From Candidatus Providencia siddallii (GTDB taxonomy: Bacteria; Pseudomonadota; Gammaproteobacteria; Enterobacterales; Enterobacteriaceae), in the NCBI GenBank assembly GCA_001457715.1, contig CVRF01000001.1, positions 62,001 through 126,000 on the forward strand: a stretch of DNA of 64,000 nucleotides, in the 5' to 3' direction. The notes below the pieces were generated by a model, which saw only the letters and a list, made by a program, of their open reading frames with translations, did no database searches and was not told where the DNA came from. This document shows positions 54,261 to 64,000 of the stretch, piece by piece. Position numbers and translations under genes: made by a program. Position 1 is the first letter of the stretch. The number at the start of each line of letters is the position of its first letter.

Positions 54261-55121
54261 ATGAACGATTATTTAAAATTTCCTGATATTTCACCAATAA
54301 TGTTTTCATTTGGACCAATTTCGTTACATTGGTATGGATTTATGTATTTATTAAGTTTTTTATTCGCATTATGGTTTGCAAACCATAATGCTTTAAAAGC
54401 AAATTATAATTTAACAAAAAATGAAATAGAAAATATACTTTATATTGGATTTATTGGTGTAATAATAGGAGGACGTATTGGTTATGTATTGTTTTATAAT
54501 TTATCAACATTTCTTAATGATAAACTTTATTTATTTAAAATATGGAATGGAGGTATGTCTTTTCATGGTGGATTGATTGGTGTAATTTGTGCAATACTAT
54601 ATTATAGTAGTAATAAAAATAAAAATTTTTTTATGATTTCGGATTTTATTGCTCCATTAATCCCTTTTGGAATATGCATGGGTCGTATTGGTAACTTTAT
54701 CAACGGAGAATTATGGGGACGTGTTGCACTTAATATACAGTGGGCATTTTTATTTCCAAATTCAAGAAATCAAGATATTCAATTAGCACTTCAAGATTAT
54801 TCGTTGATACCAATACTTAATAAATACAATGTTTTACCAAGACACCCATCACAATTATATGAAATGTTTTTAGAAGGTATTATTTTATTATTTATTTTAT
54901 TTTTTTTTATAAGAAAACCACGTCCAACAGGAAGTACTTCAGGTTTATTTTTATTTAGTTATGGCTTTTTTCGTTTTATAGTTGAATTTTTTAGAGAGCC
55001 AGATATACAATTAGGTTTATTTAACGGAATTAGCATGGGACAAATATTATCAATACCAATGATTGTTATTGGTATAGCAATAATTATATGGTCTTACAAA
55101 CAGAATCATATATATAAATAA
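54261..55121 (+). CDS. lgt: Prolipoprotein diacylglyceryl transferase
   Basis: This 286-residue polytopic inner-membrane enzyme (E. coli 291) is the first enzyme of lipoprotein maturation, adding diacylglycerol to the lipobox Cys. GGRIGYVLFYN, GGMSFHGGLIG, GRIGNFINGELWGR (signature) and LPRHPSQLYE are intact. Its clients here include BamB, and its products feed LolCDE. It is followed by thyA, as in E. coli. Confidence 0.96.
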   Translation: MNDYLKFPDISPIMFSFGPISLHWYGFMYLLSFLFALWFANHNALKANYNLTKNEIENILYIGFIGVIIGGRIGYVLFYNLSTFLNDKLYLFKIWNGGMSFHGGLIGVICAILYYSSNKNKNFFMISDFIAPLIPFGICMGRIGNFINGELWGRVALNIQWAFLFPNSRNQDIQLALQDYSLIPILNKYNVLPRHPSQLYEMFLEGIILLFILFFFIRKPRPTGSTSGLFLFSYGFFRFIVEFFREPDIQLGLFNGISMGQILSIPMIVIGIAIIIWSYKQNHIYK

Positions 55122-55166
55122 AATTTATTAAAAAAAGTATTTCATTAATATAAACAAGAGATTATT

Positions 55167-56018
55167 ATGAAAGAGTATCTTGATTTATGTCAACGTATTA
55201 TTAATGAAGGAAAATGGATCAAAAATAAGCGTACAGGTGTACGTTGTTTAACAATTATAAATGCTGAATTTGAATACAATGTTAGAGATAATCAATTTCC
55301 GATCATTACAACTAGAAAGGGTTTTTATAAATCAGCGATCGCTGAACTTCTTGGTTATTTACGAGGATATGATAACGCTGCACAATTTAGAGAAATTGGT
55401 TGTAATACTTGGAATGATAATGCTAATAAAAATCAAGACTGGTTAAATAATCCTTATCGTAAAGATAAGGACGACATGGGTCGTATTTATGGAATTCAAG
55501 GTCGATCATGGCAACGACCTAACGGTTCGAAATTTGATCAACTAAAAAAAATAATAAACAATTTAAAAAGAGGAATCGATGATCGAGCTGAAATAATTAC
55601 TTTTTTTAATCCAGGTGAAATAGAAATGGGTTGTTTACGTCCGTGTATGCATACACATACGTTTTCATTACTTGGTGAAACTCTATATTTAACATCTTAT
55701 CAACGAAGTTGCGATGTTCCGCTTGGTTTAAATTTTAATCAAATTCATTGTTTTGTTTTACTAATGTTAATGGCACGATTTACAAATTATATACCTGGTA
55801 AAGCTTACCATAAAATCGTAAATGCACATATTTATGAAAACCAGCTTCCTTTACTTTGTAATATACAATTAAAACGAAAACCATTTCAATCTCCTTCATT
55901 AATTATTAATCCTAAAATAAAAAAATTAGAAGATATTGAAACATGGGTAAGTGTAGATGATTTTATTATTCAAGGATATAGACATCACGGAGCTATTAAA
56001 TATCCATTTACAATATAA
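55167..56018 (+). CDS. thyA: Thymidylate synthase (283-residue type)
   Basis: The protein has 283 residues. It methylates dUMP to dTMP with methylene-THF. The active-site Cys lies in [11 protein letters not shown], followed by [15 protein letters not shown] and [12 protein letters not shown]. Length and motifs ([27 protein letters not shown]) resemble the 283-residue Vibrio cholerae type rather than the 264-residue E. coli/Buchnera type. The lgt-thyA neighbourhood is the usual one, so this is not necessarily foreign. The enzyme links the folate genes to DNA synthesis. Confidence 0.95.
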   Translation: MKEYLDLCQRIINEGKWIKNKRTGVRCLTIINAEFEYNVRDNQFPIITTRKGFYKSAIAELLGYLRGYDNAAQFREIGCNTWNDNANKNQDWLNNPYRKDKDDMGRIYGIQGRSWQRPNGSKFDQLKKIINNLKRGIDDRAEIITFFNPGEIEMGCLRPCMHTHTFSLLGETLYLTSYQRSCDVPLGLNFNQIHCFVLLMLMARFTNYIPGKAYHKIVNAHIYENQLPLLCNIQLKRKPFQSPSLIINPKIKKLEDIETWVSVDDFIIQGYRHHGAIKYPFTI

Positions 56019-56294
56019 ATTATAAGGAAAATAGTTAAAATATATTTTTAATATTTATAAGTATAAACTGTCAATATATTAATTAAATATTTATTGTTAA
56101 AATATATTTACAAAATATTAACATATACAATAATGCATAACATTAAAATTATTATTAATATTCATTTAATAAATAAAAATTAAAATTTATTAATTTTAAA
56201 GTTATTAACACTATAGATATTATCTATTAAACAGCAATCTATATAATAAATATTGATTATTTATTTTTTATTAATTTTTTTATAATCAAAATAA

Positions 56295-57305
56295 TTAATA
56301 AACTAATTTAAATAAAATAATAAAAATTGATAAAATCAATATAATATATATAGTTTTATCTATATTTAAAAAAACTTTATCTAAACTAGAATATAAAGAT
56401 GGTTCACCTTTAGGACGGGTTTTAAATCTTCGATGTAGCCACATATATTGTTCAGGAGCTTTAATAATTTCTTTTTCAATAATTTGATTTATCATTGTTG
56501 CTGTAGCAACAGAATCATTAACAGGAAAATTATCTAATGATGGTTGTATAATAAGTTTATATCCTTTACCATCTGGTAATCGTTTAGGAATGAAAGATAT
56601 TACTAATGGTTTAGCTAATCGTAATATTATTTGTGATCCGCTTGTTGTGGCTGTATTTTTAACTCCAAAAAATGGTGCAAAAACACTACTTTTAGGACCA
56701 TAATCATGATCGGGTGCATACCATAGTATCTCACCCCTTTTAAGTGCATGTACAATACTTATTATTTTTTTTCGATCAATCATATATTTATTAGAACGTA
56801 AACGCCCACGTAATTGTATCCAATCAATTAAACCGTTGTTATTAGCACGATAAACACCAACACCAGGATTTATCATACCAAGAGCCCGAGCTCCTAATTC
56901 TAAAGTTAAAAAATGAATTCCTAAAACAATAATTCCACGTCCAGTTTGTTTAGCTGATAAGATATTTTCAATACCATCAACTTTTACCCATCGACGAATT
57001 CTCCAGTTTGGCCAAAACCAAGCCATACCAGATTCAAATACTCCCATACCAACAGACTCAAAATTTTTATCAATATAAATTTGTATTTCTTGTGAGTTCA
57101 TTTCAGGAAAACATAATTGAAGATTACGTTCTGCTATTTGAACACGTTTTTTTAAAAAATATTTAGAAACTCGACCTAAAAATTTACCTAATAAAAAAAT
57201 AACTGGATATGGAAGCAAAACTAATAAATACAACGAACTTATCCCTAAATAAGTCATCCAATAACGCGGATGTAATAAATGTATTTTAAATCTGGTTGTT
57301 AACAT
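56295..57305 (-). CDS. lpxL: Lipid A acyltransferase of the LpxL/LpxP family
   Basis: This 336-residue inner-membrane protein adds a secondary acyl chain (laurate in E. coli LpxL) to Kdo2-lipid IVA. HPRYWMTYLG, the catalytic HFLTLE (H-x4-E), YAPDHDYGPKSSVFAPFFG and PEQYMWLHRRFKTRP are conserved. LpxL of E. coli is 306 residues; here about 30 residues including a hydrophobic helix are added after GEPSLY. LpxP is the main alternative identity; GIHFLTLELGAR and PDHDYGP favour LpxL. Confidence 0.85.
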   Translation of the reverse strand: MLTTRFKIHLLHPRYWMTYLGISSLYLLVLLPYPVIFLLGKFLGRVSKYFLKKRVQIAERNLQLCFPEMNSQEIQIYIDKNFESVGMGVFESGMAWFWPNWRIRRWVKVDGIENILSAKQTGRGIIVLGIHFLTLELGARALGMINPGVGVYRANNNGLIDWIQLRGRLRSNKYMIDRKKIISIVHALKRGEILWYAPDHDYGPKSSVFAPFFGVKNTATTSGSQIILRLAKPLVISFIPKRLPDGKGYKLIIQPSLDNFPVNDSVATATMINQIIEKEIIKAPEQYMWLHRRFKTRPKGEPSLYSSLDKVFLNIDKTIYIILILSIFIILFKLVY

Positions 57306-57788
57306 AATTTTTATTTATTTAAAAATAAATTAAATTATTTTTAAAAATATTTAAATATTTAAATTATTAAAAAATAATATATTTAAAACTAATATTTCTT
57401 ATTTAAAAAAAATAAAAACATTAATCTAATAATATAAAATTATAAAAATAATATGATTATTAAATCAATATTTATATTATATATAATTATATTTCATATA
57501 AAGTATAACTATAAAATAAAACAAATTTATAATGTTCTAATTAAATATATATTTCATTAGAATATATTTTATTAAAAAAAAATAGTATAAGTAAATTAAA
57601 ACTATTTTTTTAATAAAATATTTAAAAATATTTTATTTATTTTTAACTATTTTATAACTATATTAATAAACAATAATTATTAAACTTATCAACTCAAATT
57701 ATAATGAAATTTAATCTATTTAACAAAATTTTTAATCAAAATATTTTTTTATAAATAAACAAATTATTTTTAATAATATAATGAAATA
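57306..57788. other. Gene-free spacer between lpxL-like gene and zipA
   Basis: About 480 bp of almost pure A/T. E. coli has ligA downstream of zipA on the same strand; no ligase-like sequence is left here, so ligA must be elsewhere or this is a rearrangement joint. Confidence 0.5.
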
Positions 57789-58646
57789 TTAATTTAATAC
57801 ACTTTTAATTTTATTATAATAAATTTTAATTTTTTGAGGAGTAAGTATTTTTCGTTCATCATCAAGAACAATCCCTCCAGTATCTGAAGCAATACACTGT
57901 GTAGCTTGTAGCATTAACTTGAAATTTTGTTCCGCTTCACCATAACAAGGTATTATCATAAATGTAGATATACCAAGTGTAGTAAATTCAAACATGTCAT
58001 CTAAATTAAACGATCCGGGTTTAACCATATTTATCAAACTAAATAAAACAGGACCAGATCCCGATGGATTTACATGACGATGAAAAATTTTCATATCACC
58101 AAATTTAAAACCTATTTGAATTATACTTTGTAATAACGCATTACCTTGTAAAACTTTACCTTTATGTGCTGCTACATTAAGAATCAAAACTGTTTTTTTA
58201 TTATTTGTTTCAGATTTTTTTTCTGAGAACTTAATTTTATGCGTACTTAAATTTTCTCGTTTATCATCTATTAAATTATTTTTTTTTTCAGATATATCTA
58301 CAGATTTATTATTTAAATCATCATTAATATTTTTAATTTTAATAACAGTTTTTACAATATTTGAATTATTATTCATACATTTATTTAATAATAACTCATC
58401 AGTGTTTTTAATAATTATTTTTGAAGATTCTAAATCTTCCGATTTATTTGATGATTTAAGATTAAAATTAAGCATAGATTCATCTTTTGCTATAACTAAT
58501 TCTTTATTATTTTTTATGTTGTTCATAAATTTATTGTTATGAAATAATTGAGATGATTCTTTATTATTAATCCATAAACCATGTAATATTAAAATAACAA
58601 TTATTATTACAGATAAAATTATTAAAATAAATCTTAAATCTTGCAT
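57789..58646 (-). CDS. zipA: Cell division protein ZipA
   Basis: The protein has 285 residues (E. coli 328). An N-terminal membrane anchor ([20 protein letters not shown]) is followed by a charged linker, here Lys/Asn/Asp/Ser-rich instead of Pro/Gln-rich. The C-terminal FtsZ-binding domain (about 150-285) has [30 protein letters not shown] and MVKPGSF. It tethers the FtsZ ring to the inner membrane. SD GGAGAG lies 9-10 nt before ATG. The globular domain is much better conserved than the linker. Confidence 0.95.
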   Translation of the reverse strand: MQDLRFILIILSVIIIVILILHGLWINNKESSQLFHNNKFMNNIKNNKELVIAKDESMLNFNLKSSNKSEDLESSKIIIKNTDELLLNKCMNNNSNIVKTVIKIKNINDDLNNKSVDISEKKNNLIDDKRENLSTHKIKFSEKKSETNNKKTVLILNVAAHKGKVLQGNALLQSIIQIGFKFGDMKIFHRHVNPSGSGPVLFSLINMVKPGSFNLDDMFEFTTLGISTFMIIPCYGEAEQNFKLMLQATQCIASDTGGIVLDDERKILTPQKIKIYYNKIKSVLN

Positions 58647-59584
58647 TGCAATTATCTCTCCAACATATTTTATTACATAAATAAAATAATTAATTATTAA
58701 ATAATTTTTAAAATAAAATAATAGTTAATTTTATAATAAAAAACGATGATTTATTTTTTAAAACGTAAATAAAAGCAATTATTCTGATTATTATAATGAT
58801 CAAAAAAATATTTAGTATCTTTATTTAATCTTATTAAATACCAAAAATAATTATTAATTTAAATAATATTATGATCATTTAAATTAAATATTTTACTAAT
58901 TTATTAACAAAATTACCATTAATATTTCTTATATATTTAAACATTATATAATTTAAGATTAATTAGAAATTAATAATTTAAATGAAATATAATTATTTTT
59001 ATTATTAAAAAATAATTATTAAATTTTAATAATTTTATATTTATATTTTTTTATAAAATATTTTTTAATATAAAATTTTGTATTTTATTTTAATATAAAA
59101 ATAATTAAATATTATGATTTTAGATCATTATATAAATTTTAATATTTAAAAAATATTTTTAAAAATGTAACATATCATTAAAAATATAAATATAAACATA
59201 TACAACTAATAAAATAATTATTTATTTTATTCTGTAATAATAATTTATTTTATAAAAAATTAAAATATAATAAAAATTATATTGCATTATTTTAATAAAT
59301 TTATTTTACATTAATAAATAATAGAAGGTATTAAGTAATTAAACTTAATATAATAATTACTTAAAATTTTTTATATGAAAAATATTAAATTAATTTATTT
59401 ATTAAAACTATATTTTATAAATTATTATAGAAATAATTTTATTTATATATTCAAAAATTTTTTTATTATATATATTCAATATAACTAATTTTAAAATAAA
59501 TATTTTAAACAAAAATTATAAACATATTAACATTACTTTAAACAAATATTATTATATTAATTTATTTATAAATATTTTATATAT
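58647..59584. other. 0.94-kb gene-free spacer between zipA and der
   Basis: A/T-rich with no usable open frame on either strand and no tRNA-like or terminator-like hairpin of note. The first 200 bp next to zipA are slightly less biased and may hold its promoter or gene remnants. Confidence 0.5.
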
Positions 59585-60982
59585 CTAATATTTATGTTGC
59601 TTTAAAACAATATTTTTATCTAAATATGGATTTTTACTATCTTTAAATTTTAAAATAATTGGTGTACCAAAAATATTTAATGCATGAATAAAATAATTTT
59701 TTAAATAACGTTTATAATTATTTGGTAAAATAGATAACTTATTACCGTGAATAACAACAATAGGTGGGTTGCATCCACCTAAATGAGCGTATTTCATCTT
59801 TGCGCGTTTACCATTAATAAATGGTAATTGTTGTTTTTCTTCAGCTGTTTTCATAATACGAGTTAATAACGAAGTATCAAAGCTACGTATTGAAGATCTA
59901 TAAGCTTCTTGAATAGACATAAATAAATTTTTCAAACCTTTTCCATGTAAAGCGGAAATAAAATGAATACGCACAAAATTAATAAAATTAAGGTGTAATT
60001 TTAAATTATCTTTAAAGTGTTTACGATTTATAAAATTTATACTATCAAATTTATTTATAGCAATTACTAAAGATCTTCCAGAATTCAAAATAAAATTTAA
60101 TAACAACAAATCTTGATTTGATACACCTTCTGCAGCATCTATCAACAATAAAACAACATTTGAATTTTTAATTGCATCTAATGTCTTTACAATAGAAAAT
60201 TTTTCTATTGATTTTGTCACTTTACTCCGTTTACGAACTCCAGCTGTATCAATTAAAATATATTTTTTAGAATCATACTCTGTTGATATGTAAATACTAT
60301 CTCTAGTAGTTCCTGGAACATCAGAAACAACAACACGTTCTTTTTTTAAAATACAATTAATTAATGTTGACTTACCAACATTAGGGCGACCTACAATAGC
60401 TAATTTAATAAACGAATGTTTTATATTATCTTTTTCGTATTTTATAGTAGTAATTTCTGATTTTGATTTTAATGTTTTTTTTCTTTTTTCTAACTTCAAA
60501 AAAGTTAACAAACATTGTTCAATTGACCTAATAATCGAATTATTATGTAAAACTATAAAATATTCTTCACTAAAACCCAAATAAGAAAAATCACTTATAA
60601 TTTCATTAATATCAATACCGTCTGTTTTATTAATAATTAAATAAGTTTTTTTACTATTACTACGTAAATAAGACGTAATATCTTTATCTATTTGCATTAA
60701 CCCTGTTTTTGCATCAACTATAAAAAAAATAATATCAGCTTCTTTAATAGCTAATAAAGATTGAGAATTTGAATAAGATTTTAAAAAACAATCAGTGCAA
60801 TTAATACCAGCAGTATCTATAAATATAAATTTAGTTCCTTTAATTTCTGTTTCACCATATTTACGATCTATTGTTAAACCAGAAAAATCAGCTACAATAG
60901 CATCCTTAGTTCTAGTTATTAAATTAAATAATGTAGATTTACCTACATTTGAGCGTCCTATTAAAGCTACCACAGGAGTCAT
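59585..60982 (-). CDS. der: Ribosome-assembly GTPase Der (EngA)
   Basis: The protein has 465 residues (E. coli 490). It is a 50S-assembly GTPase with two tandem G domains. GRSNVGKSTLFN, FIDTAGI and NKTDGI belong to the first; GRPNVGKSTLIN, IDTAGVRKRSK and NKFDS to the second. A KH-like domain follows (about 355-445). The acidic linker between the G domains is shortened and Lys-rich. It is followed upstream by bamB-yfgM-hisS, the E. coli order. Confidence 0.97.
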   Translation of the reverse strand: MTPVVALIGRSNVGKSTLFNLITRTKDAIVADFSGLTIDRKYGETEIKGTKFIFIDTAGINCTDCFLKSYSNSQSLLAIKEADIIFFIVDAKTGLMQIDKDITSYLRSNSKKTYLIINKTDGIDINEIISDFSYLGFSEEYFIVLHNNSIIRSIEQCLLTFLKLEKRKKTLKSKSEITTIKYEKDNIKHSFIKLAIVGRPNVGKSTLINCILKKERVVVSDVPGTTRDSIYISTEYDSKKYILIDTAGVRKRSKVTKSIEKFSIVKTLDAIKNSNVVLLLIDAAEGVSNQDLLLLNFILNSGRSLVIAINKFDSINFINRKHFKDNLKLHLNFINFVRIHFISALHGKGLKNLFMSIQEAYRSSIRSFDTSLLTRIMKTAEEKQQLPFINGKRAKMKYAHLGGCNPPIVVIHGNKLSILPNNYKRYLKNYFIHALNIFGTPIILKFKDSKNPYLDKNIVLKQHKY

Positions 60983-61056
60983 TTAAATCCTCACAACTTT
61001 ATTTAAAAATATAACTCTGTTACAATTATATAATACAACTAAATTTATTCTTAAAA

Positions 61057-62229
61057 TTATATTTTTAATAGATAAAGATTTCCGTTTATTGCTTGAACGA
61101 TTAAGTTATCAAAGGCTACAACTGGTCTACTCTGAATTCCAGAGCTATCTAATTTATTTTGTGCAACAGACTCTCCATCAGTTATATCCAACCAATGCAA
61201 ATATCCTTTTTTATCACCAAAAACTAAATAACCATTAAATATTTCTGCTTCTGATAAACCTCTGTTTAATAAATTTTCTTTTGTCCATAAAATCACACCA
61301 TCTGTTTTACGTATAGAAAATATGCGATCATTTATATCTATTAAAAAAATGTTTTCACCGGAAATAATCATATCATTAACAGAAGATATTTCACGTTTCC
61401 AAATTGATTTTCCTGAATATATATCTAGCGCTGATAAAACATTATTATAAGAAACTATGTAAATTCTGTCATAATCAACAATAGGAGTTACATCAATATC
61501 GTTAATTTTAGCAATTTCATTTGTAGTTGTTATCTGAGAAATTTGTTTTTGCCAAATAATTTGTCCTTGAGGCATTAATACAGAAGTCACAATTCCGTTA
61601 TCACCACCTATTATTAAAGTTCCAAATGAAATAGTTGGAGATGATACACCTCGTAATGATATAAATGGAGTTCCTATATTTAAAGACCATTTAATTTCTC
61701 CGTCATTTATATCAATCGCTTGTAACTGTCCACTGTTTGTGTGAATGATAACAAGATCATTACTAACAACTGGTTTAGATAATCCTTCACCATCAATATC
61801 TGTGGTCCAGATTACTTTACCATTAGTTTTATTTAATGCAAATAATACGCCTCGCTCTGTAGATATAAAAACTTTATCATTAAAAACTTTTATTCCACCA
61901 GATAAAAAAGCAGATGTTTTTGAACAAAGAAAACAATTATGACTAGATAAATCAGAAATCCAAATTTCTTTTCCATTATCAATTTTTAATGCTTTTACTA
62001 AACCGTTACGATCAGCTGCATAAACTATTAAATTTTCATACGCTGGAGAAAGTTTTGAATAAAAATTTTTTGTACCACTTCCAATTTTTTTATCCCAAAC
62101 AATAATCGGTGTAAATAAATTTTTTGTTTTTGGCAACAAAGAAACGTTATTAGTTTTTTGTATCGATATACAACCAACAAAAAATATCAAAGATGTCAGT
62201 AATACTAAAATAAAAATATATAACCGCAT
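61057..62229 (-). CDS. bamB: Outer-membrane assembly lipoprotein BamB
   Basis: The protein has 390 residues (E. coli 392). A lipoprotein signal peptide ending in FFVGC (lipid-modified Cys about 20) is followed by an eight-bladed PQQ-type beta-propeller with repeated G-x-x-x-W motifs such as GKEIWISDL, GKVIWTTDI, GEIKWSLNI and GKSIWKREI. It assists BamA in folding outer-membrane proteins. It lies between yfgM and der. Confidence 0.95.
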   Translation of the reverse strand: MRLYIFILVLLTSLIFFVGCISIQKTNNVSLLPKTKNLFTPIIVWDKKIGSGTKNFYSKLSPAYENLIVYAADRNGLVKALKIDNGKEIWISDLSSHNCFLCSKTSAFLSGGIKVFNDKVFISTERGVLFALNKTNGKVIWTTDIDGEGLSKPVVSNDLVIIHTNSGQLQAIDINDGEIKWSLNIGTPFISLRGVSSPTISFGTLIIGGDNGIVTSVLMPQGQIIWQKQISQITTTNEIAKINDIDVTPIVDYDRIYIVSYNNVLSALDIYSGKSIWKREISSVNDMIISGENIFLIDINDRIFSIRKTDGVILWTKENLLNRGLSEAEIFNGYLVFGDKKGYLHWLDITDGESVAQNKLDSSGIQSRPVVAFDNLIVQAINGNLYLLKI

Positions 62230-62262
62230 ATTTATTTATTTTTTTTTATTTATTATAAATAT

Positions 62263-62871
62263 TTAAGAAATATTATTTAATTTCAAAATTAAAATATTTT
62301 TTATAAATCTAGAGCTATTATCAAGTCCTAATTTATATGAGCTTTTTGCACTTAGTTTATCACCTTTATAAATAAATGCATCACCAAGAATATTTTGTAT
62401 CATTGATTGCCATAACTTATTTTTAATACTGGAAACATAAGTAATAGCATCATCTATATTACCTTGTTCAAGCTTTATTCTTGCAATACGTATATTAATT
62501 AAATCTTGTATATTTACATTCATTGGTTTTCTTAGAATATTAGTTAATATTTTTTGAGCATCATTTAAATTATTGTTATTAACAAAAACACGAGATAATT
62601 CTAGCGCTGTTATAACACCATAAATATTATTATTTTCAAGTATAAATTTTTTTGCAGATTCAATATACTTATCAGTATATAATTGTGAGTTTACAAGCTC
62701 ATATTGTTTAACACTATTAAACAAAACTTTAGTTTTATATGATCCAAAAAAATTCCAAATAAATATACAAATAACAGAAATAATTACAATTAAAATTAAC
62801 CAAATGATATAGTTAGAAAAATCCTGTTTTTTAAATTTATTAATTTGAATTTTATTTTTTATATAATTCAC
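62263..62871 (-). CDS. yfgM: Ancillary SecYEG translocon subunit YfgM
   Basis: The protein has 202 residues (E. coli 206). One membrane helix (about 22-42) follows a Lys-rich cytoplasmic N-terminus, with a periplasmic TPR-like domain behind it. In E. coli it pairs with PpiD at the Sec translocon. GTG is the start (62871), 8 nt behind GGAA. Sequence conservation is low, and the identification relies on layout, the TPR-like pattern and the hisS-yfgM-bamB order. Confidence 0.85.
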   Translation of the reverse strand: MNYIKNKIQINKFKKQDFSNYIIWLILIVIISVICIFIWNFFGSYKTKVLFNSVKQYELVNSQLYTDKYIESAKKFILENNNIYGVITALELSRVFVNNNNLNDAQKILTNILRKPMNVNIQDLINIRIARIKLEQGNIDDAITYVSSIKNKLWQSMIQNILGDAFIYKGDKLSAKSSYKLGLDNSSRFIKNILILKLNNIS

Positions 62872-62880
62872 TTTTTTTCC

Positions 62881-64000
62881 TTAATTTAATAATTTTTTAA
62901 TATATAAAATCATTGATTGGCGAGAAATAGTTTCTTGTGTGCTTGTATATAAATTTTTTATTGTTATTTGATTATTTTCGATTTCATTTTTACCTAAAAT
63001 TAATACAACTTTAGCACCATATTTATTTGCTTCCGATAACTGTTTTTTAAAATTCCCACTACCATGATAAACTATCAAACGTAAATTAGGAAAAGCATCA
63101 CGAACTTGTTCAGCAATTATTAATGTTTCTTGTTTATTGTTTTCAGTATTGAATGAGGCTAAATATATATCAAATTCAGAAGACGATAAAATAAACTCAT
63201 GATTAGTTTCTTGTACTAACATAATTGTACGTTCCATTCCCATTGCAAAACCAACAGCTGGAGTATCAATTCCACCTAATTGTTTTACTAGATTATCATA
63301 TCGTCCACCAGCACAAATTGTATTTTTTAAACCACATGATTCAGTTACCCATTCAAATACTGTGTGATTATAATAATCGAGGCCGCGTACAAGCTTATGA
63401 TTAATATCATATTTAATACCAAAATTATCTAATAAACTACATAAACTAGTAAAATAAATTTTTGAATCATCATCAATATAATCAAATATTTTAGGTGCAT
63501 CAATTAATAGATTCTGGATATTTTTATTTTTAGAATCCAACATGCGTAAGGGATTTTTATAAATACGATTTTTAGACTCCTCATCTAATTTATTTTTATT
63601 ATATTCAAAAAATTTCAATAGATCTTCGCGATATTTTATACGCGATTCTATTGAACCAATAGAATTTAATTCTAATCTAACGTATTTAGTAATACCTAAT
63701 GAATACCACCATCTTGAAATCATTAATATTAATTCTGCTTCGATATAAAATCCTGATAAACCAAACACTTCTACACCTAGCTGATGAAATTGTCGATATC
63801 TACATTTTTGTGGTCTGTCATAACGAAACATTGGACCTAAATACCATAAACGTTGTTCTTTATTTAACAGACCATGCTCAATAGCTGCTCTTACACAACC
63901 AGCTGTATTTTCAGGTCGTAACGCAAGACTTTCATTATTACGATCATTAAAAATATACATTTCTTTTTCAACAACATCTGTAATTTCACCTATAGCTCTA
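62881..64000 (-). CDS. hisS: Histidyl-tRNA synthetase (5' end outside window)
   Basis: About 373 of the expected 424 residues are present. The frame stays open to the window edge ([17 protein letters not shown]), so the ATG at 63960 is internal, not the start. Class II motif 2 ([18 protein letters not shown]), the HisA motifs [14 protein letters not shown] and CAGGRYDNL, motif 3 ([10 protein letters not shown]) and the C-terminal anticodon-binding domain are visible. It charges tRNA-His. It is followed by yfgM. Confidence 0.97.
   Translation of the reverse strand, partial: RAIGEITDVVEKEMYIFNDRNNESLALRPENTAGCVRAAIEHGLLNKEQRLWYLGPMFRYDRPQKCRYRQFHQLGVEVFGLSGFYIEAELILMISRWWYSLGITKYVRLELNSIGSIESRIKYREDLLKFFEYNKNKLDEESKNRIYKNPLRMLDSKNKNIQNLLIDAPKIFDYIDDDSKIYFTSLCSLLDNFGIKYDINHKLVRGLDYYNHTVFEWVTESCGLKNTICAGGRYDNLVKQLGGIDTPAVGFAMGMERTIMLVQETNHEFILSSSEFDIYLASFNTENNKQETLIIAEQVRDAFPNLRLIVYHGSGNFKKQLSEANKYGAKVVLILGKNEIENNQITIKNLYTSTQETISRQSMILYIKKLLN

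Overview
The window reads as part of the reduced, strongly AT-biased chromosome of an obligate insect endosymbiont in the Enterobacterales (Gammaproteobacteria). Almost every protein aligns over its full length with an Escherichia coli orthologue. Local gene order also follows E. coli in blocks: carA-carB; groS-groL-epmB-efp-frdDCBA; trkH-pepQ; rluC-rpmF-plsX-fabH-fabD-fabG-acpP-pabC-mltG-tmk-holB-tatD-hinT-mfd-lolCDE-purB-mnmA; folA-apaH-rsmA-pdxA-surA-lptD; lgt-thyA; and der-bamB-yfgM-hisS. Genes lost from inside these blocks leave long, nearly pure A/T spacers of 0.3-1.7 kb. I see no rRNA, tRNA, insertion sequence, prophage, CRISPR array or replication origin.

Layout. 1-3451: carA (3' end) and carB. 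3.8-9.0 kb: heat-shock genes ibpA and groES-groEL, each behind a sigma-32-like promoter, then epmB (interrupted by a TGA) divergent from efp. 9.3-12.6 kb: the fumarate reductase operon frdABCD on the minus strand. 13.1-23 kb, minus strand: tpiA, trkH, pepQ, rmuC, a DedA-family gene and rne. 23.5-33.7 kb, plus strand: rluC, rpmF, the fatty-acid cluster (fabF absent), pabC, mltG, tmk, holB, tatD and hinT. 33.8-43.3 kb: mfd, the lolCDE lipoprotein exporter, purB and mnmA. 45-52.7 kb: folB, folA, then apaH, rsmA, pdxA, surA and lptD. 54.3-64 kb: lgt and thyA, then lpxL-like, zipA, der, bamB, yfgM and hisS (5' end outside the window).

Biology. The symbiont keeps a complete-looking set of outer-membrane assembly functions (LolCDE, Lgt, SurA, BamB, LptD with all four cysteines, an LpxL-like acyltransferase), so it probably has a genuine LPS-bearing outer membrane. 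Folate (pabC, folB, folA, thyA) and vitamin B6 (pdxA) genes are present, while this window has no essential-amino-acid pathway genes. That fits a B-vitamin-provisioning symbiont such as those of blood feeders; this is inference. Fumarate reductase suggests fumarate respiration, or reverse use of the complex as a succinate dehydrogenase.

No new multi-gene system is visible. The items most worth a second look are: a TGA exactly at the conserved Trp15 codon of epmB; a perfect 28-bp inverted repeat over the trkH stop codon; RNase E keeping its extreme C-terminal PNPase-binding tail while the region between is simplified; a FolB missing a conserved active-site glutamate; and two gene-free spacers (43.3-45.0 and 52.7-54.3 kb) that hold promoter-like or operator-like islands.
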